This document shows, in pieces, positions 19,570 to 28,845 of a DNA stretch of 64,000 bases. Numbering within the stretch: position 1 is the stretch's first letter; each line of letters starts with the position of its first letter. The stretch spans positions 176,005-240,004 of the forward strand of contig NZ_CAJYTI010000008.1 of NCBI RefSeq assembly GCF_913777625.1, written 5' to 3'. Both the position numbers and the translations under genes were made by a program. The notes under the pieces were generated by a model. That model was not told the DNA's origin. It worked only from the letters and a program-made list of their open reading frames with translations, and made no database searches. Source of the stretch: an uncultured Sphingomonas sp. (GTDB lineage Bacteria; Pseudomonadota; Alphaproteobacteria; Sphingomonadales; Sphingomonadaceae).

Positions 19570-20793
19570 ATGGCACGGATGCTGCGCTGGGTCGCGGTGG
19601 GGCTGCTGGCGGCAGCCACGGCGCAGGCGACGCCGGGGGATCGCTGGACGACCGCCTGGTGGACGTCCCAGCTGGCGCTGGAAGGGCAGAACGCGCTGCC
19701 CGCCGCCGACCTCACCGACGCGACGCTGCGCCAGATCGTTCGCCTGCAAGGGCCTGCGACGCGGCTGCGGGTGCGGTTCTCGAACCGGTTCGGCACGGCG
19801 CCGCTCACCATCGACGGCGCGTCGATCGCGCGCGCCGTGGATGTCGCCAGCCCCCGCATCGACGGCGCGACGCAGCGCCCCTTGCGCTTCGCCGGCGCAT
19901 CTACGGTGACCATCCCGGCGGGCGCCGACTATTGGAGCGACCCGGTGGAGATCGGCGCTCCGGCAGGCGCGGACCTCGCCATCTCGCTCTACATGGCACA
20001 GCCGCCCGCGCAGCAGACCGGCCATCCGGGCGCGCGTGCGACCTCCTATGTCGTGCATGGCAATCATGCGGGGGACGCCGACCTCCGCGAGGCCAAGACC
20101 GTCGACCACTGGTTCCAGATCGCCGGCATCGAGGCGGTGGCGCCCAAGGCGCGGGCCATCGTCGCCTTCGGGGACTCGATCACCGACGGCTACGGGGTGA
20201 AGCCCAACACCAATGCGCGCTGGACCGACGCCCTCCAGCGCCGCCTGCGCAGGGTGCCGGGCATGGAGGCGGTGGCCGTGCTGAATGCCGGCATCGGCGG
20301 CAACCGGCTGCTCAACGACGGGCTCGGCCCGAATGCGCTCGCCCGGTTCGACCATGACGTGATCGGCCAGCCGGGGGTGAGTCATCTCATCGTGCTGGAA
20401 GGCGTGAACGACCTCGGCACGCTCACCCGCGACGCGCCGGTTTCGGCCGAGGCCCATGCCGCGCTGGTGACGCGGATGATCGACGCATATCGGCAGATCC
20501 TCCTGCGCGCCCATGCCCGCGGCATCAAGGTGATCGGGGCGACGATCATGCCCTATGCGGGCTCGGCCTATTATCACCCGGATGCGCAGAACGAGGCCGA
20601 TCGCCAGGCGGTCAACCGCTGGATCCGGACGTCCGGGCATTTCGACGCGGTGATCGACTTCGATGCCGCGATGCGCGATCCGGCCGATCCCGGACGTCTG
20701 CGCAAGGACTATGACAGCGGCGACGGGCTGCACCCCTCGGTGGCCGGCTATGCGGCGATGGCGCAGGCGGTGCCGCTCGCGGTGTTGCGCTAG
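19570..20793 (+). CDS. Secreted SGNH/GDSL hydrolase (esterase-like)
   Basis: The 407-residue protein carries a short signal peptide, a beta-rich N-terminal region of about 180 residues, and a C-terminal SGNH domain. Block I is AIVAFGDSITDGYG (Ser203), block II is NAGIGGNRLL, block III is LEGVNDLG, and block V is DGLHPSVAGYAAM with the catalytic Asp-His. Such enzymes cleave acyl esters of sugars, lipids or glycans; two-domain forms of this layout often act on plant polysaccharide esters, but the substrate is not known here. ATG 19570 is preceded by GGGAGAGG, better than ATG 19522. Confidence 0.9.
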   Translation: MARMLRWVAVGLLAAATAQATPGDRWTTAWWTSQLALEGQNALPAADLTDATLRQIVRLQGPATRLRVRFSNRFGTAPLTIDGASIARAVDVASPRIDGATQRPLRFAGASTVTIPAGADYWSDPVEIGAPAGADLAISLYMAQPPAQQTGHPGARATSYVVHGNHAGDADLREAKTVDHWFQIAGIEAVAPKARAIVAFGDSITDGYGVKPNTNARWTDALQRRLRRVPGMEAVAVLNAGIGGNRLLNDGLGPNALARFDHDVIGQPGVSHLIVLEGVNDLGTLTRDAPVSAEAHAALVTRMIDAYRQILLRAHARGIKVIGATIMPYAGSAYYHPDAQNEADRQAVNRWIRTSGHFDAVIDFDAAMRDPADPGRLRKDYDSGDGLHPSVAGYAAMAQAVPLAVLR

Positions 20794-20842
20794 CGAACCG
20801 AATGCGCTTAGTGTGTTTCACAGATAACACACTGGAGCGCCC

Positions 20843-22297
20843 ATGCGATCTGCCTTTGCGAGCCTCCTGCTGGCGATGGCGCTGGCCCAGCCGGTCGCTG
20901 CCGCCGCGGCGCGGCCGGCTGCGACGGGTGCCAGGGGCTCGAAGCCAGCCGGCTATCGCGCGACGCTGACCCACCAGGCCGATGGCAGCTGGCTGCTCGA
21001 CTATCGTTTCCGAAAGGCGGCGCCCGCCTGGTTCTTCCTGCGCTCCTTCCCGAAACTCGATGGCAGCTCCTGGCGGGCGGCGAGCTGGCGGGTGGAGACG
21101 CCGGGCGTGGCGCTGGAGCGGATCGGCGCGTATGACGTGTTGCGGGCTGCCGGCGGTGATCTTCGCCGGGTGCGCATTCGGGTGACGCCCTATGACCGCT
21201 CGCTCAAGGCGGACTATAGCCCGTTCCTGAAGTTCTCGGATGGCGGCATTGCGGTGTTCGACGGCCATTATGCGCTGGTGCCGCTGCACCAGGTCGACGC
21301 GGCCGCGCGGCTGCCTTCCGACCTCAACGGCGTCGATGTCGAGATCCTGCCGGCGACGCTCGCGATCCGCTGGTCGGGCCAGCCGCTGCTGGCGCGCGGG
21401 GTGCGCACGCAAGGCCTGGCACGCAGCGATCTGCGTGGCGAGCCGGGCTATGTCTATGCGGGTCCGGCGCGCGTCCGGGAGACGCCAGCCTATGCGGGGA
21501 TCATCGATCCGCAGCTGCCCGGCTGGATCGCCGAGGAACTGGACGGGCTGACGCCGCGCCTGTTCGCGCTCTACGCCGCGAAACTGGGGCAGGGCGCGAC
21601 GCCGCGGCCGATGGCGATGGTCGCCTGGGGCGGCGGATCGGAGCCGGGCATGTCGTTCGGCGGAAGCGTGCTGCCGGGCACCGTGGTGATGCGGATTGCC
21701 GGACGCCAGACCGTCGCGCCCAGCGCCGCCATCCACACGCGGCTGCGCTGGTTCTTCGGGCACGAATCCGCGCATTTCTGGCTGGGGCAGACGGTGCGCT
21801 ACCGCCGCCGCGCCGAGGCCTGGATCACCGAGGGCGGCGCCGACATGCTCGCCATTCGTGCACTGGAGACGCTGGTGCCGGGCTATGATCCGCGGCCCGA
21901 ACTCCAGCGCGAGGTCGACGACTGCGTGCAGATGACGGGCGTGGGCAAGCCCTTGTCGGGGGCGGCTGCGCGCGGGGATGTGCGGACCAACTATGCCTGC
22001 GGTGCCACGCTGCTGATTGCGGTGGAGGGCGCGCGGCGCCAGCGCGACGCCGGCGCCGATCTGTTCGGCTGGGTGCGACGCTTCATCGATGCCCACCGTG
22101 CCGAGGGGCATGTCTCGCAGGCGGACTGGCTGGCGGCATTCGACGCGACGGTGGCCGACCCGGCTGCGCGCGCCTCGGTACGGCGCTTCCTGGACGAGGG
22201 TGTTCCCGACCCTGTCGCCTTTGTCGACGCGCTGTTCGAGGCCTGCGGGGTCGCGCATCACCGCGAGGGCGATCGCATCCTGCTCGGGCCTGCCTAG
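20843..22297 (+). CDS. Secreted M1-like gluzincin of unknown substrate
   Basis: The 484-residue protein has a clear signal peptide (1-22). The N-terminal half is beta-rich with no recognised domain. The C-terminal half contains HESAH at 307-311 and Glu330 in ITEGGADML, giving HExxH-x18-E, the zinc pattern of M1-like gluzincins. The GAMEN exopeptidase motif is absent; at its expected place stands WGGGSEPGMSFGGS. It is therefore probably not a classical aminopeptidase. I do not recognise a named family. It follows the SGNH hydrolase by 49 bases on the same strand and overlaps the convergent radical SAM gene by four bases. Confidence 0.75.
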   Translation: MRSAFASLLLAMALAQPVAAAAARPAATGARGSKPAGYRATLTHQADGSWLLDYRFRKAAPAWFFLRSFPKLDGSSWRAASWRVETPGVALERIGAYDVLRAAGGDLRRVRIRVTPYDRSLKADYSPFLKFSDGGIAVFDGHYALVPLHQVDAAARLPSDLNGVDVEILPATLAIRWSGQPLLARGVRTQGLARSDLRGEPGYVYAGPARVRETPAYAGIIDPQLPGWIAEELDGLTPRLFALYAAKLGQGATPRPMAMVAWGGGSEPGMSFGGSVLPGTVVMRIAGRQTVAPSAAIHTRLRWFFGHESAHFWLGQTVRYRRRAEAWITEGGADMLAIRALETLVPGYDPRPELQREVDDCVQMTGVGKPLSGAAARGDVRTNYACGATLLIAVEGARRQRDAGADLFGWVRRFIDAHRAEGHVSQADWLAAFDATVADPAARASVRRFLDEGVPDPVAFVDALFEACGVAHHREGDRILLGPA

Positions 22298-23364
22298 AAC
22301 AGCTCGCCCTGCGGACCTGCCGGCGGCCGGAACAGGTCGGTGCGCAGCCGCATCCGCTCGCCGTCCAGCCCATGGCGCTTGACCGCGCGGGTGAAGCGGG
22401 TGCGGAGCAGATCGGCCCAGGGGCCTTGGCCACGCATGCGGGTGAAGAAGCCGGGATCATTGTCCTTGCCGCCGCGGAGCGACTGGATCGTCGCCATCAC
22501 CTTGCCCGCGCGATCGGGGAAATGCGCGTCGAGCCAGGCGCGGAACAGCGGCGCCACTTCCCAGGGCAGCCGCACCGGCAGGAAGAAGGCGCCGCGCGCA
22601 CCCGCCTCGGCCGCGCGCTCGAGGATATGCTCCATCTCGTGATCGGTGACGTGCGGGATCACCGGCGACATCGAGACGAACACCGGCACGCCGGCTTGCG
22701 TGAGGGTACGGATCGCGGCCAGCCGGCGTTCGGGGTGCGGCGCGCGCGGCTCCACCGTCATCGCGATTCCAGGATCGAGCGAGGTGACCGAGAGCATCAC
22801 CGCCGCCAGCCCCTGTGCCGCCATCGGCGCGAGCAGATCGATGTCCTGCACCACCCGGTTCGACTTGGTGGTGATCGTCACCGGATGGCGGCATTCGGCG
22901 AGCAGTTCGAGGCAGCCGCGGGTGACCCGCCAGGTGGATTCGATCGGCTGATAGGGATCGGTATTGGTGCCGAACGCGATCGGCTTGCAGACATAGCCGC
23001 GCTTGCCGAGCTCGGCGCGGAGCAGCGCGGGCGCGGTCGGCTTGGCGAACAGCCGGCTTTCGAAGTCGAGCCCGGGGGAGAGGTCCAGATAGGCATGGCT
23101 CGGCCGGGCGAAGCAGTAGATGCAGCCATGCTCGCAGCCGCGATACGGATTTACCGACTGCTCGAAGCCGATATCGGGCGACTGGTTGCGGCTGATGATC
23201 GTGCGCGGGGTTTCCACCGTCACGGTGGTGCGCAGCGGCGGCGGGGCGCCGTCGATCGCTTCCTGCGCATCCAGCCAGTCGCCGTCCGCCTCGCGCGCGG
23301 GGAGGTTGAAGCGGGCGCTCGCATCGTTGAACGTGGCTCCGCGAACCGGGCGAGTCTTTGCCAT
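22294..23364 (-). CDS. PA0069-family radical SAM protein
   Basis: The 356-residue protein has the radical SAM cluster motif CEHGCIYC (Cys-x3-Cys-x2-Cys) within NPYRGCEHGCIYCFARP, followed by SHAYLDLSPGLDFESRLF and GTNTDPYQPIE, the signature of the widespread PA0069 group, distantly like spore photoproduct lyase. It should bind a 4Fe-4S cluster and cleave S-adenosylmethionine. The substrate in non-spore formers is not known; DNA repair has been suggested for the wider family. The gene stands alone, converging on the gluzincin gene. Confidence 0.9.
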   Translation of the reverse strand: MAKTRPVRGATFNDASARFNLPAREADGDWLDAQEAIDGAPPPLRTTVTVETPRTIISRNQSPDIGFEQSVNPYRGCEHGCIYCFARPSHAYLDLSPGLDFESRLFAKPTAPALLRAELGKRGYVCKPIAFGTNTDPYQPIESTWRVTRGCLELLAECRHPVTITTKSNRVVQDIDLLAPMAAQGLAAVMLSVTSLDPGIAMTVEPRAPHPERRLAAIRTLTQAGVPVFVSMSPVIPHVTDHEMEHILERAAEAGARGAFFLPVRLPWEVAPLFRAWLDAHFPDRAGKVMATIQSLRGGKDNDPGFFTRMRGQGPWADLLRTRFTRAVKRHGLDGERMRLRTDLFRPPAGPQGELF

Positions 23365-23419
23365 TGCGCGATCCTAGGGGATCGTGTAGAACATAGCAAG
23401 AACATGTAGGGGGAACACG

Positions 23420-23755
23420 ATGGCGCGGCTGAACTATCTCGAGCTGCCGGTGGGCTACGTACCGGCACTCAAGGCGTTTTATGGCCAGGTGTTCGACTGG
23501 CAGTTCACCGATTTCGGACCGAGCTATGCCGCGACGATGACCGGGGACACCGATGTCGGGCTGGACGGCGATGCGCAGGGGCGCACCCAGATGCTACCGG
23601 TGATTGCGGTCGATGATCTGGAAGCGACCCTGGCGGCGGTGGAGGCGGCCGGCGGAGTCGTGACGGTGCCGATCTTCAGCTTCCCCGGCGGGCGGCGCTT
23701 CCACTTCCGCGATCCGCAGGGGCATGCGCTGGCGGCGTGGGTGATGGAGGGGTGA
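23420..23755 (+). CDS. VOC-family (glyoxalase/bleomycin-resistance fold) protein
   Basis: This 111-residue protein has one VOC half-module: MARLNYLELPVGYVPALKAFYGQVFDW at the start and VTVPIFSFPGGRRFHFRDPQGHALAAW near the end. The second half matches proteins that bind metal through His/Glu on paired strands. Members act as glyoxalases, dioxygenases, or have no known role. A ribosome site (AGGGGGAAC) precedes the ATG. It is divergent from the radical SAM gene. Confidence 0.85.
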   Translation: MARLNYLELPVGYVPALKAFYGQVFDWQFTDFGPSYAATMTGDTDVGLDGDAQGRTQMLPVIAVDDLEATLAAVEAAGGVVTVPIFSFPGGRRFHFRDPQGHALAAWVMEG

Positions 23756-23787
23756 AGCTGCTCGTTCGAATTGGCTTAACGACACCG

Positions 23788-23867
23788 CGTGCCCCTGCGA
23801 AAGCAGGGGCCCAGGGCCACAAGCGATGTCTTCTCCTACCCTGGGCCCCTGCTTCCGCAGGGGCACG
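23788..23867. repeat. Facing pair of GAAN-loop hairpins (copy 4)
   Basis: Hairpin 23791-23810 (stem GCCCCTGC, loop GAAA) faces 23845-23864 (same stem, loop TTCC). The inner flanks also complement each other (CCCAGGG / CCCTGGG), so the whole unit can fold into one long rod. It separates the convergent VOC and moaB genes. Confidence 0.85.
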
Positions 23868-23911
23868 GCAAGCTTAGGGGCACGGAAGCGGACGGGCGGA
23901 GCCGGGAGCGC

Positions 23912-24439
23912 TTACCGCTCTTGCAGTCGTCCCATCAGCTCGACGAAATTGCAGGGCTTGTGGCGGATGTCGAGCTGGCTGGCGAGGATGCCGTCCCAGG
24001 CATCGGTAACTGCGCCCGTCGAGCCCGGCAGCGCGAAGATATAGGTGCCGCGGGCAACCCCGGCGGTGGCGCGCGACTGGATGGTCGAGGTGCCGATCTT
24101 GGCATAGCTCAGCCAGCGGAACAGCTCGCCGAAGCCGGGGATTTCCTTGTCCCAGACCCGCGCCAGCGCTTCCGGCGTCACGTCGCGGCCGGTCACGCCG
24201 GTGCCGCCGGTGGCGAGGATCACCTCGACGCCGGGTGCCGCGATCCACGCCTCGAACTGTGCCGCGATCGCGTCGACATCGTCGCGCAGGATGGCGCGAT
24301 CGGTGAGGAGATGGCCCGCCTCGGTCAGCCGTTCGACCAGCCGGTCGCCCGAGCGGTCGTCGGCCAGCGTGCGGGTGTCGGAAACGGTGAGGACGGCGAT
24401 GCGGACGGGGCGGAAGGCGATGCTCTCGTCAATTGCCAC
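23912..24439 (-). CDS. moaB: Molybdenum cofactor biosynthesis protein B
   Basis: MoaB/Mog-fold proteins adenylate molybdopterin or act in earlier cofactor steps. The 175-residue product carries the family motifs [40 protein letters not shown], and [23 protein letters not shown], and ends with an [18 protein letters not shown] segment that is usual in MoaB. Its start overlaps the end of the lytic transglycosylase by 11 bases, so it is likely the last gene of a three-gene mRNA, although no functional link is evident. Confidence 0.93.
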   Translation of the reverse strand: MAIDESIAFRPVRIAVLTVSDTRTLADDRSGDRLVERLTEAGHLLTDRAILRDDVDAIAAQFEAWIAAPGVEVILATGGTGVTGRDVTPEALARVWDKEIPGFGELFRWLSYAKIGTSTIQSRATAGVARGTYIFALPGSTGAVTDAWDGILASQLDIRHKPCNFVELMGRLQER

Positions 24440-26342
24440 GCGCGACCTCGCTCGGCAGCTTGGCGGCGCTGATCGTCACGCTGGCGCCGGTTGCCGGCAG
24501 CTGGAACTGCTGCTGGAGCGGCGCGGGCTCCACCGGCTGCGGCGCCGGGAAGCTGAGGGCGGGCGCGCGCTGGGTCTTCAGCTTGACCGCCTTGGCCCCG
24601 GCCATGCCCGGGAAGCGCGGCCACATGCCGCCCGCCAGCGCCACGCGGCTGGGCGAGGGCTTGCCGTCGTGCAGCTCGTACATCCAGTAGTTGCGCAGCA
24701 CCGTCATCACATAGCCGCGCGTCTCCCAGTAGGGGATGCTCTCGATATAGAGCAGCGGATCGCCGCCGTCGCGCGAGGCCTGGTTCCAGGCATCGACCGG
24801 GCTTGGCCCGGCATTGTACGCCGCGATCACCTTGGGGAGCAGCCCCTGGGTCAGCGGCATGTCGCGCAATTGCTCGAGATAGGACTGGCCGATCTCCATG
24901 TTGACCGACGGCTTGGTGAGGTCGCTGGCGGCATAGGTGACGCCGCGGCGACGACCGACGTCGATCGCGGCGCCGGTCTTCACCTGCATCAGCCCCATCG
25001 CGCCGGCCGCGCTGCGCACCTCGGTGCGGAAGCTCGATTCCTGCAGCGTATGGGCAAAGACCAGCGAACGGTCGACGCGCCAGCCGCCGTCGGGCGACCA
25101 GTTGGGCACCGGATAGCGTGCCTCGACGATCGGCTTGGCACCGGCCGGGCCGTTATGGGCGAGCCAGAGTTCGGTCTGCGGCAGGCTCAGCTCGGCGGCG
25201 AGCCGGGTGAGCGCGCCGTGATCGTCGGGCGTGCAGAATTTCGCCTGGTGGCGCAGCACCTGGTCGGCGAGCGACGTCTCCCCGATTTCGGCGAGGGCGG
25301 CCGCGACGCGGACATTGGGGCGGCGCTCGAGCGCGCTCCAGTCCTTGCTGACCATCCGGTCGCCTTCGAGCCGCTTTTCCTCGATGCCGAGGCTGGAGCG
25401 GGCGAGCAGGCCATAGAAGGTCTCGCCATATTGGCTGGCGGCGCGCAGCTTGGCGGCGACGCGATCGGGGCGACCGCACGCCATTTCGGCGCGCGAGCCC
25501 CAGAACAGCCCGGCGGAGCGGAGCTCGGTATCACCCGCGCGCGTGGCGACGCGCTCGAAGGCGGCGGTGGCACCCGCGCAATCCTGCTGGCGCCAGGCGG
25601 CGAGACCGTCCGCCCAGTCGGCCTGCGCGGCCCAGTCGCCCACGCCCTGCTCGGCCTTGGCGGCCATGCGGCGGGCATTGGCGTCGTCGCCGGCGACATA
25701 ATAGATCCAGGCGACCTTCTGTTGCCACTCGGTCAGCGCTTCCGGCGTCAAGTCATTGGCAAAACGGGAAACCACGGCCTCGGCGGCGGGGCCGTTATCC
25801 GCCTTCACATAGGGCGCGATCAGGATCGCGACTTCGGTTGCGGCATTGTCGCTGCGGACCGAGCGGGCGCGCTTGCGGATCGGCGAACCGTCGAACCAGA
25901 TCAGCCGCTGTGCGATCGGCAGCGTCGGCAGGTCGGTCACGCCGCGCGTCTTGGCGAGGCGGACGAGCTGCTCCGCCTGGGGCAGCTCCGGCGCCTCGGT
26001 GATCAGCGCGACCAACTGGCTCGCCTCGACGCGGGGCGAGCCCTTGGCGGTGTAGAGTTGGGCGCGCGCGATCGCGTGGAGCGGACCCGGCTTCATCGAA
26101 TCGAGCTTGATCTGCGCATCGCTCCAGCGGCCGGCGCGGATCGCGTCGAACACGAAGCGATAGTCGGCGCGCTGATCGGCATCGAGCTGGGGCGGAATGC
26201 CCTGGCCCCGTTTGGCGGGGGCGGGGGCAGGCGCATCCTCGTCGATCGCCGCCGGGCTGGTGTCGTCGGTCCAGGCGGCCAGGGCCGGCGTGGCGAGCGG
26301 CGCCGTCATCAGCGTGGCGGCAAGCAGGATGCGCAAGGTCAA
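24429..26342 (-). CDS. Soluble lytic murein transglycosylase (SLT70-like)
   Basis: This 637-residue periplasmic enzyme cleaves peptidoglycan glycan strands to 1,6-anhydro products. It starts at TTG 26342, which overlaps the upstream stop (TTGA), and begins with a signal peptide ([20 protein letters not shown]). A long alpha-superhelical region precedes the C-terminal SLT domain: catalytic Glu in [14 protein letters not shown], then [24 protein letters not shown], and [17 protein letters not shown]. The motifs and length match Slt70. A Pro-rich tail closes the protein. Confidence 0.93.
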   Translation of the reverse strand: MTLRILLAATLMTAPLATPALAAWTDDTSPAAIDEDAPAPAPAKRGQGIPPQLDADQRADYRFVFDAIRAGRWSDAQIKLDSMKPGPLHAIARAQLYTAKGSPRVEASQLVALITEAPELPQAEQLVRLAKTRGVTDLPTLPIAQRLIWFDGSPIRKRARSVRSDNAATEVAILIAPYVKADNGPAAEAVVSRFANDLTPEALTEWQQKVAWIYYVAGDDANARRMAAKAEQGVGDWAAQADWADGLAAWRQQDCAGATAAFERVATRAGDTELRSAGLFWGSRAEMACGRPDRVAAKLRAASQYGETFYGLLARSSLGIEEKRLEGDRMVSKDWSALERRPNVRVAAALAEIGETSLADQVLRHQAKFCTPDDHGALTRLAAELSLPQTELWLAHNGPAGAKPIVEARYPVPNWSPDGGWRVDRSLVFAHTLQESSFRTEVRSAAGAMGLMQVKTGAAIDVGRRRGVTYAASDLTKPSVNMEIGQSYLEQLRDMPLTQGLLPKVIAAYNAGPSPVDAWNQASRDGGDPLLYIESIPYWETRGYVMTVLRNYWMYELHDGKPSPSRVALAGGMWPRFPGMAGAKAVKLKTQRAPALSFPAPQPVEPAPLQQQFQLPATGASVTISAAKLPSEVARGN

Positions 26343-27067
26343 AGGCTCGGTCCCCGGCTCAGCAGCAACAGATGTTTCCAGGTTTCGCTCTTGGCGGCCG
26401 GGCGCTCGATCAGCGAGCGCGGATGGTAGGTCGCCACGACCTGGGTTGTCGTCTCGTAGCGGTTAACGTCGTGCAAACGAAGTTCCGGCGGCCAGGCTTC
26501 CGGCCCGAGAACGGCACGGGTCGCCGCATGGCCGAGCAGCAGCAGCGTCTTCGGCTGCACCAGCGACAGGAATTGACCTGCGAGCTCGACCAGTCGCGGT
26601 GCGGCATCGGCCGGTACCTGGCCGGTGAGCGGGCGGGCGAAGCACAGCGGCACCAGCTGCACCGAGTCGCGCGCCAGGCCGACCGCCGCCAGCATCCGGT
26701 CGAGCAGCGCGCCGGCGGGGCCGCTCCACAAGGTCTCGGTGTCCTCGGGCTCGGGCATGTCGACGAAAATCGTCCAGACGGGATCGGCCACGATCGCGGG
26801 GGCGACGAGGGGCGTGTGCCAGCCCGCCTCGGGGGCCGCCTCGCCGGTGCGCCAGGCGATCAGCTCGGGCAGGGTCTGGGGTAGGGCAGCGGGCGCGGCC
26901 GCTACGGCAGGCTCGGGCTGCGGCTCGGGGCGAAGGGGGGCGGGCTTGGCGAACCAGTCGCGCACCTCGTCCTCCACGAGCATGTCGACCCCGGCGGCGT
27001 CCCACCATTCGAGCACGCTCGCGAGCGACTTGTGCCAGCTATTGTCTGGTTCTGCCCCCATACCCAT
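26339..27067 (-). CDS. Uracil-DNA glycosylase-superfamily protein, degenerate
   Basis: The roughly 242-residue protein has a Pro/Ala-rich N-terminal linker (about 45-75) and a C-terminal UDG-fold region. Motif B is recognisable as ATYHPRSLIERPAAKSETWKHLL, and TLLLLGHAATRAVLG matches the central strand. At motif A, where family 4 enzymes have GEAPG, it reads FVDMPEPED, and the four iron-sulfur cysteines are missing. It may have altered or lost activity. Starts at 27067 and 27061 are both possible. It couples to the transglycosylase through a TTGA overlap. Confidence 0.7.
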   Translation of the reverse strand: MGMGAEPDNSWHKSLASVLEWWDAAGVDMLVEDEVRDWFAKPAPLRPEPQPEPAVAAAPAALPQTLPELIAWRTGEAAPEAGWHTPLVAPAIVADPVWTIFVDMPEPEDTETLWSGPAGALLDRMLAAVGLARDSVQLVPLCFARPLTGQVPADAAPRLVELAGQFLSLVQPKTLLLLGHAATRAVLGPEAWPPELRLHDVNRYETTTQVVATYHPRSLIERPAAKSETWKHLLLLSRGPSL

Positions 27068-27192
27068 TCTTTGAATCCCAGTTGACGACGGGGTCAATCT
27101 GGCTTCATCGCCGGATAGACGGAACGTTGCGCGCGCGCGACGACAGGTGGCCGCGAGGGCCGTGTTAGTACGAAGGACTTAGGGGAACAAGG

Positions 27193-28845
27193 ATGAGCGA
27201 ACGGGAGTCGATGCCCTATGACGTCGTGATCGTCGGCGCGGGGCCTGCCGGTCTTTCCGCGGCGATCCGATTGAAGCAGCTGGCGAACGAGGCGGGCGCC
27301 GAGCTTTCGGTGTGCGTGCTGGAAAAGGGCTCCGAGGTCGGCGCGCACATCCTGTCGGGCGCCGTGGTCGATCCGCGCTCGCTCGACGAGCTGCTGCCGA
27401 GCTGGCGCGACGATGGCTGCCCGATGGCGCGCACGCCGGTGACCGAGAACCATCACTGGGTGCTGAGCGAAAAGGGCAAGTCGGCCTATCCGGAGTTCCT
27501 CACGCCGCCCTATCTCCACAACAAGGGCACCTATACCGGCAGCCTCGGCAATCTCTGCCGCTGGCTGGCCGAGAAGGCGGGCGAGCTGGGTGTCGAGATC
27601 TTCCCCGGCTTCGCGGCGGCCGAGATCCTCTACAACGCGGACGGCAGCGTGAAGGGCGTCGCCACCGGCGACATGGGCGTCGCCAAGGACGGCAGCCACA
27701 AGCCCGACTATCAGCCGGGCCTGGAGATCCACGCGAAGTACACCTTCCTCTCGGAAGGCTGCCGCGGGCACCTTTCGAAGCAGATGATCCGCCAGTTCGA
27801 ACTGGATGCGGAGAGCCAGCCCCAGGTCTATGGCATCGGCATCAAGGAGCTGTGGGACGTGGATCCGGCCAAGCATGTGCCGGGCCGGGTGATCCACACC
27901 CAGGGCTGGCCGCTGACCGACGGCAGCAATGGCGGCGGGTTCATCTATCACCAGGCCGACGGCCAGGTCGCGATCGGCTTCGTCGTGTGGCTCGGCTACA
28001 AGAACCCGTGGCTCTCGCCCTTCCAGGAGATGCAGCGCTGGAAGACGCATCCGGAGATCGCCGAGCTGCTGAAAGGCGCCAAGCGCGTCTCCTACGGCGC
28101 GCGGGCGATTTCGGACGGCGGCTGGCAGTCGGTGCCCAAGCTGGTGGCGCCGGGCTTGGCGCTGATCGGCGACTCCGCGGGCTTCCTCAACGTGCCGCGG
28201 ATCAAGGGTACCCACACCGCGATGAAGAGCGGGATGATGGCGGCCGAGGCGGCGTTCGCGGCGGTGCAGGCCGGGCGCAGCAGCGACGAACTGACCGCCT
28301 ATCCGCAAGCCTATGAAGCGAGCTGGGTCTACAAGGAGCTGCGTGGCGTCCGCAACGTGGCGCCGCTGGTCAAGAAGTTCGGCGACACCTGGGGCACGCT
28401 GCTTGCAGGGGCCGCGATGTGGAGCGAGCATCTCGGCCTGCGCTGGCCGATCACGATGAAGCACAAGCCCGATAACGAGGGGCTTCTCCGCGCCGACCAG
28501 GCGCCCAAGATCGACTATCCCAAGCCCGACGGCGTGCTCACCTTCGACCGGCTTTCCTCGGTGTTCGTCTCGAACACCAATCACGAGGAGGACCAGCCCG
28601 TCCATCTGACGCTGAAGGACAAGGATATCCCCATCGGCTACAATCTGCCGATGTACGCCGAGCCTGCGCAGCGTTATTGTCCGGCGGGTGTGTATGAGGT
28701 CGTAGGGGAAAGCGATGATCTGCGGTTCCAGATCAACGCGCAGAATTGCGTGCACTGCAAGACCTGCGACATCAAGGATCCCACCCAGAACATCAACTGG
28801 GTGGTGCCGGAAGGCGGCGGTGGCCCCAATTATCCGAACATGTAG
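27193..28845 (+). CDS. Electron transfer flavoprotein-ubiquinone oxidoreductase
   Basis: This inner-membrane-associated enzyme passes electrons from ETF (fed by acyl-CoA and other dehydrogenases) to ubiquinone. The 550-residue protein begins with an FAD-binding motif DVVIVGAGPAGLSAAIRLKQ, has the GF...GDSAGFLNVPRIKGTHTAMKSG region binding FAD, and ends with a 4Fe-4S ferredoxin-like domain: CPAGVYEV, then QNCVHCKTCDIKDP with the cluster cysteines. Length and motifs are complete. The ribosome site is AGGGGAAC. Confidence 0.97.
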   Translation: MSERESMPYDVVIVGAGPAGLSAAIRLKQLANEAGAELSVCVLEKGSEVGAHILSGAVVDPRSLDELLPSWRDDGCPMARTPVTENHHWVLSEKGKSAYPEFLTPPYLHNKGTYTGSLGNLCRWLAEKAGELGVEIFPGFAAAEILYNADGSVKGVATGDMGVAKDGSHKPDYQPGLEIHAKYTFLSEGCRGHLSKQMIRQFELDAESQPQVYGIGIKELWDVDPAKHVPGRVIHTQGWPLTDGSNGGGFIYHQADGQVAIGFVVWLGYKNPWLSPFQEMQRWKTHPEIAELLKGAKRVSYGARAISDGGWQSVPKLVAPGLALIGDSAGFLNVPRIKGTHTAMKSGMMAAEAAFAAVQAGRSSDELTAYPQAYEASWVYKELRGVRNVAPLVKKFGDTWGTLLAGAAMWSEHLGLRWPITMKHKPDNEGLLRADQAPKIDYPKPDGVLTFDRLSSVFVSNTNHEEDQPVHLTLKDKDIPIGYNLPMYAEPAQRYCPAGVYEVVGESDDLRFQINAQNCVHCKTCDIKDPTQNINWVVPEGGGGPNYPNM

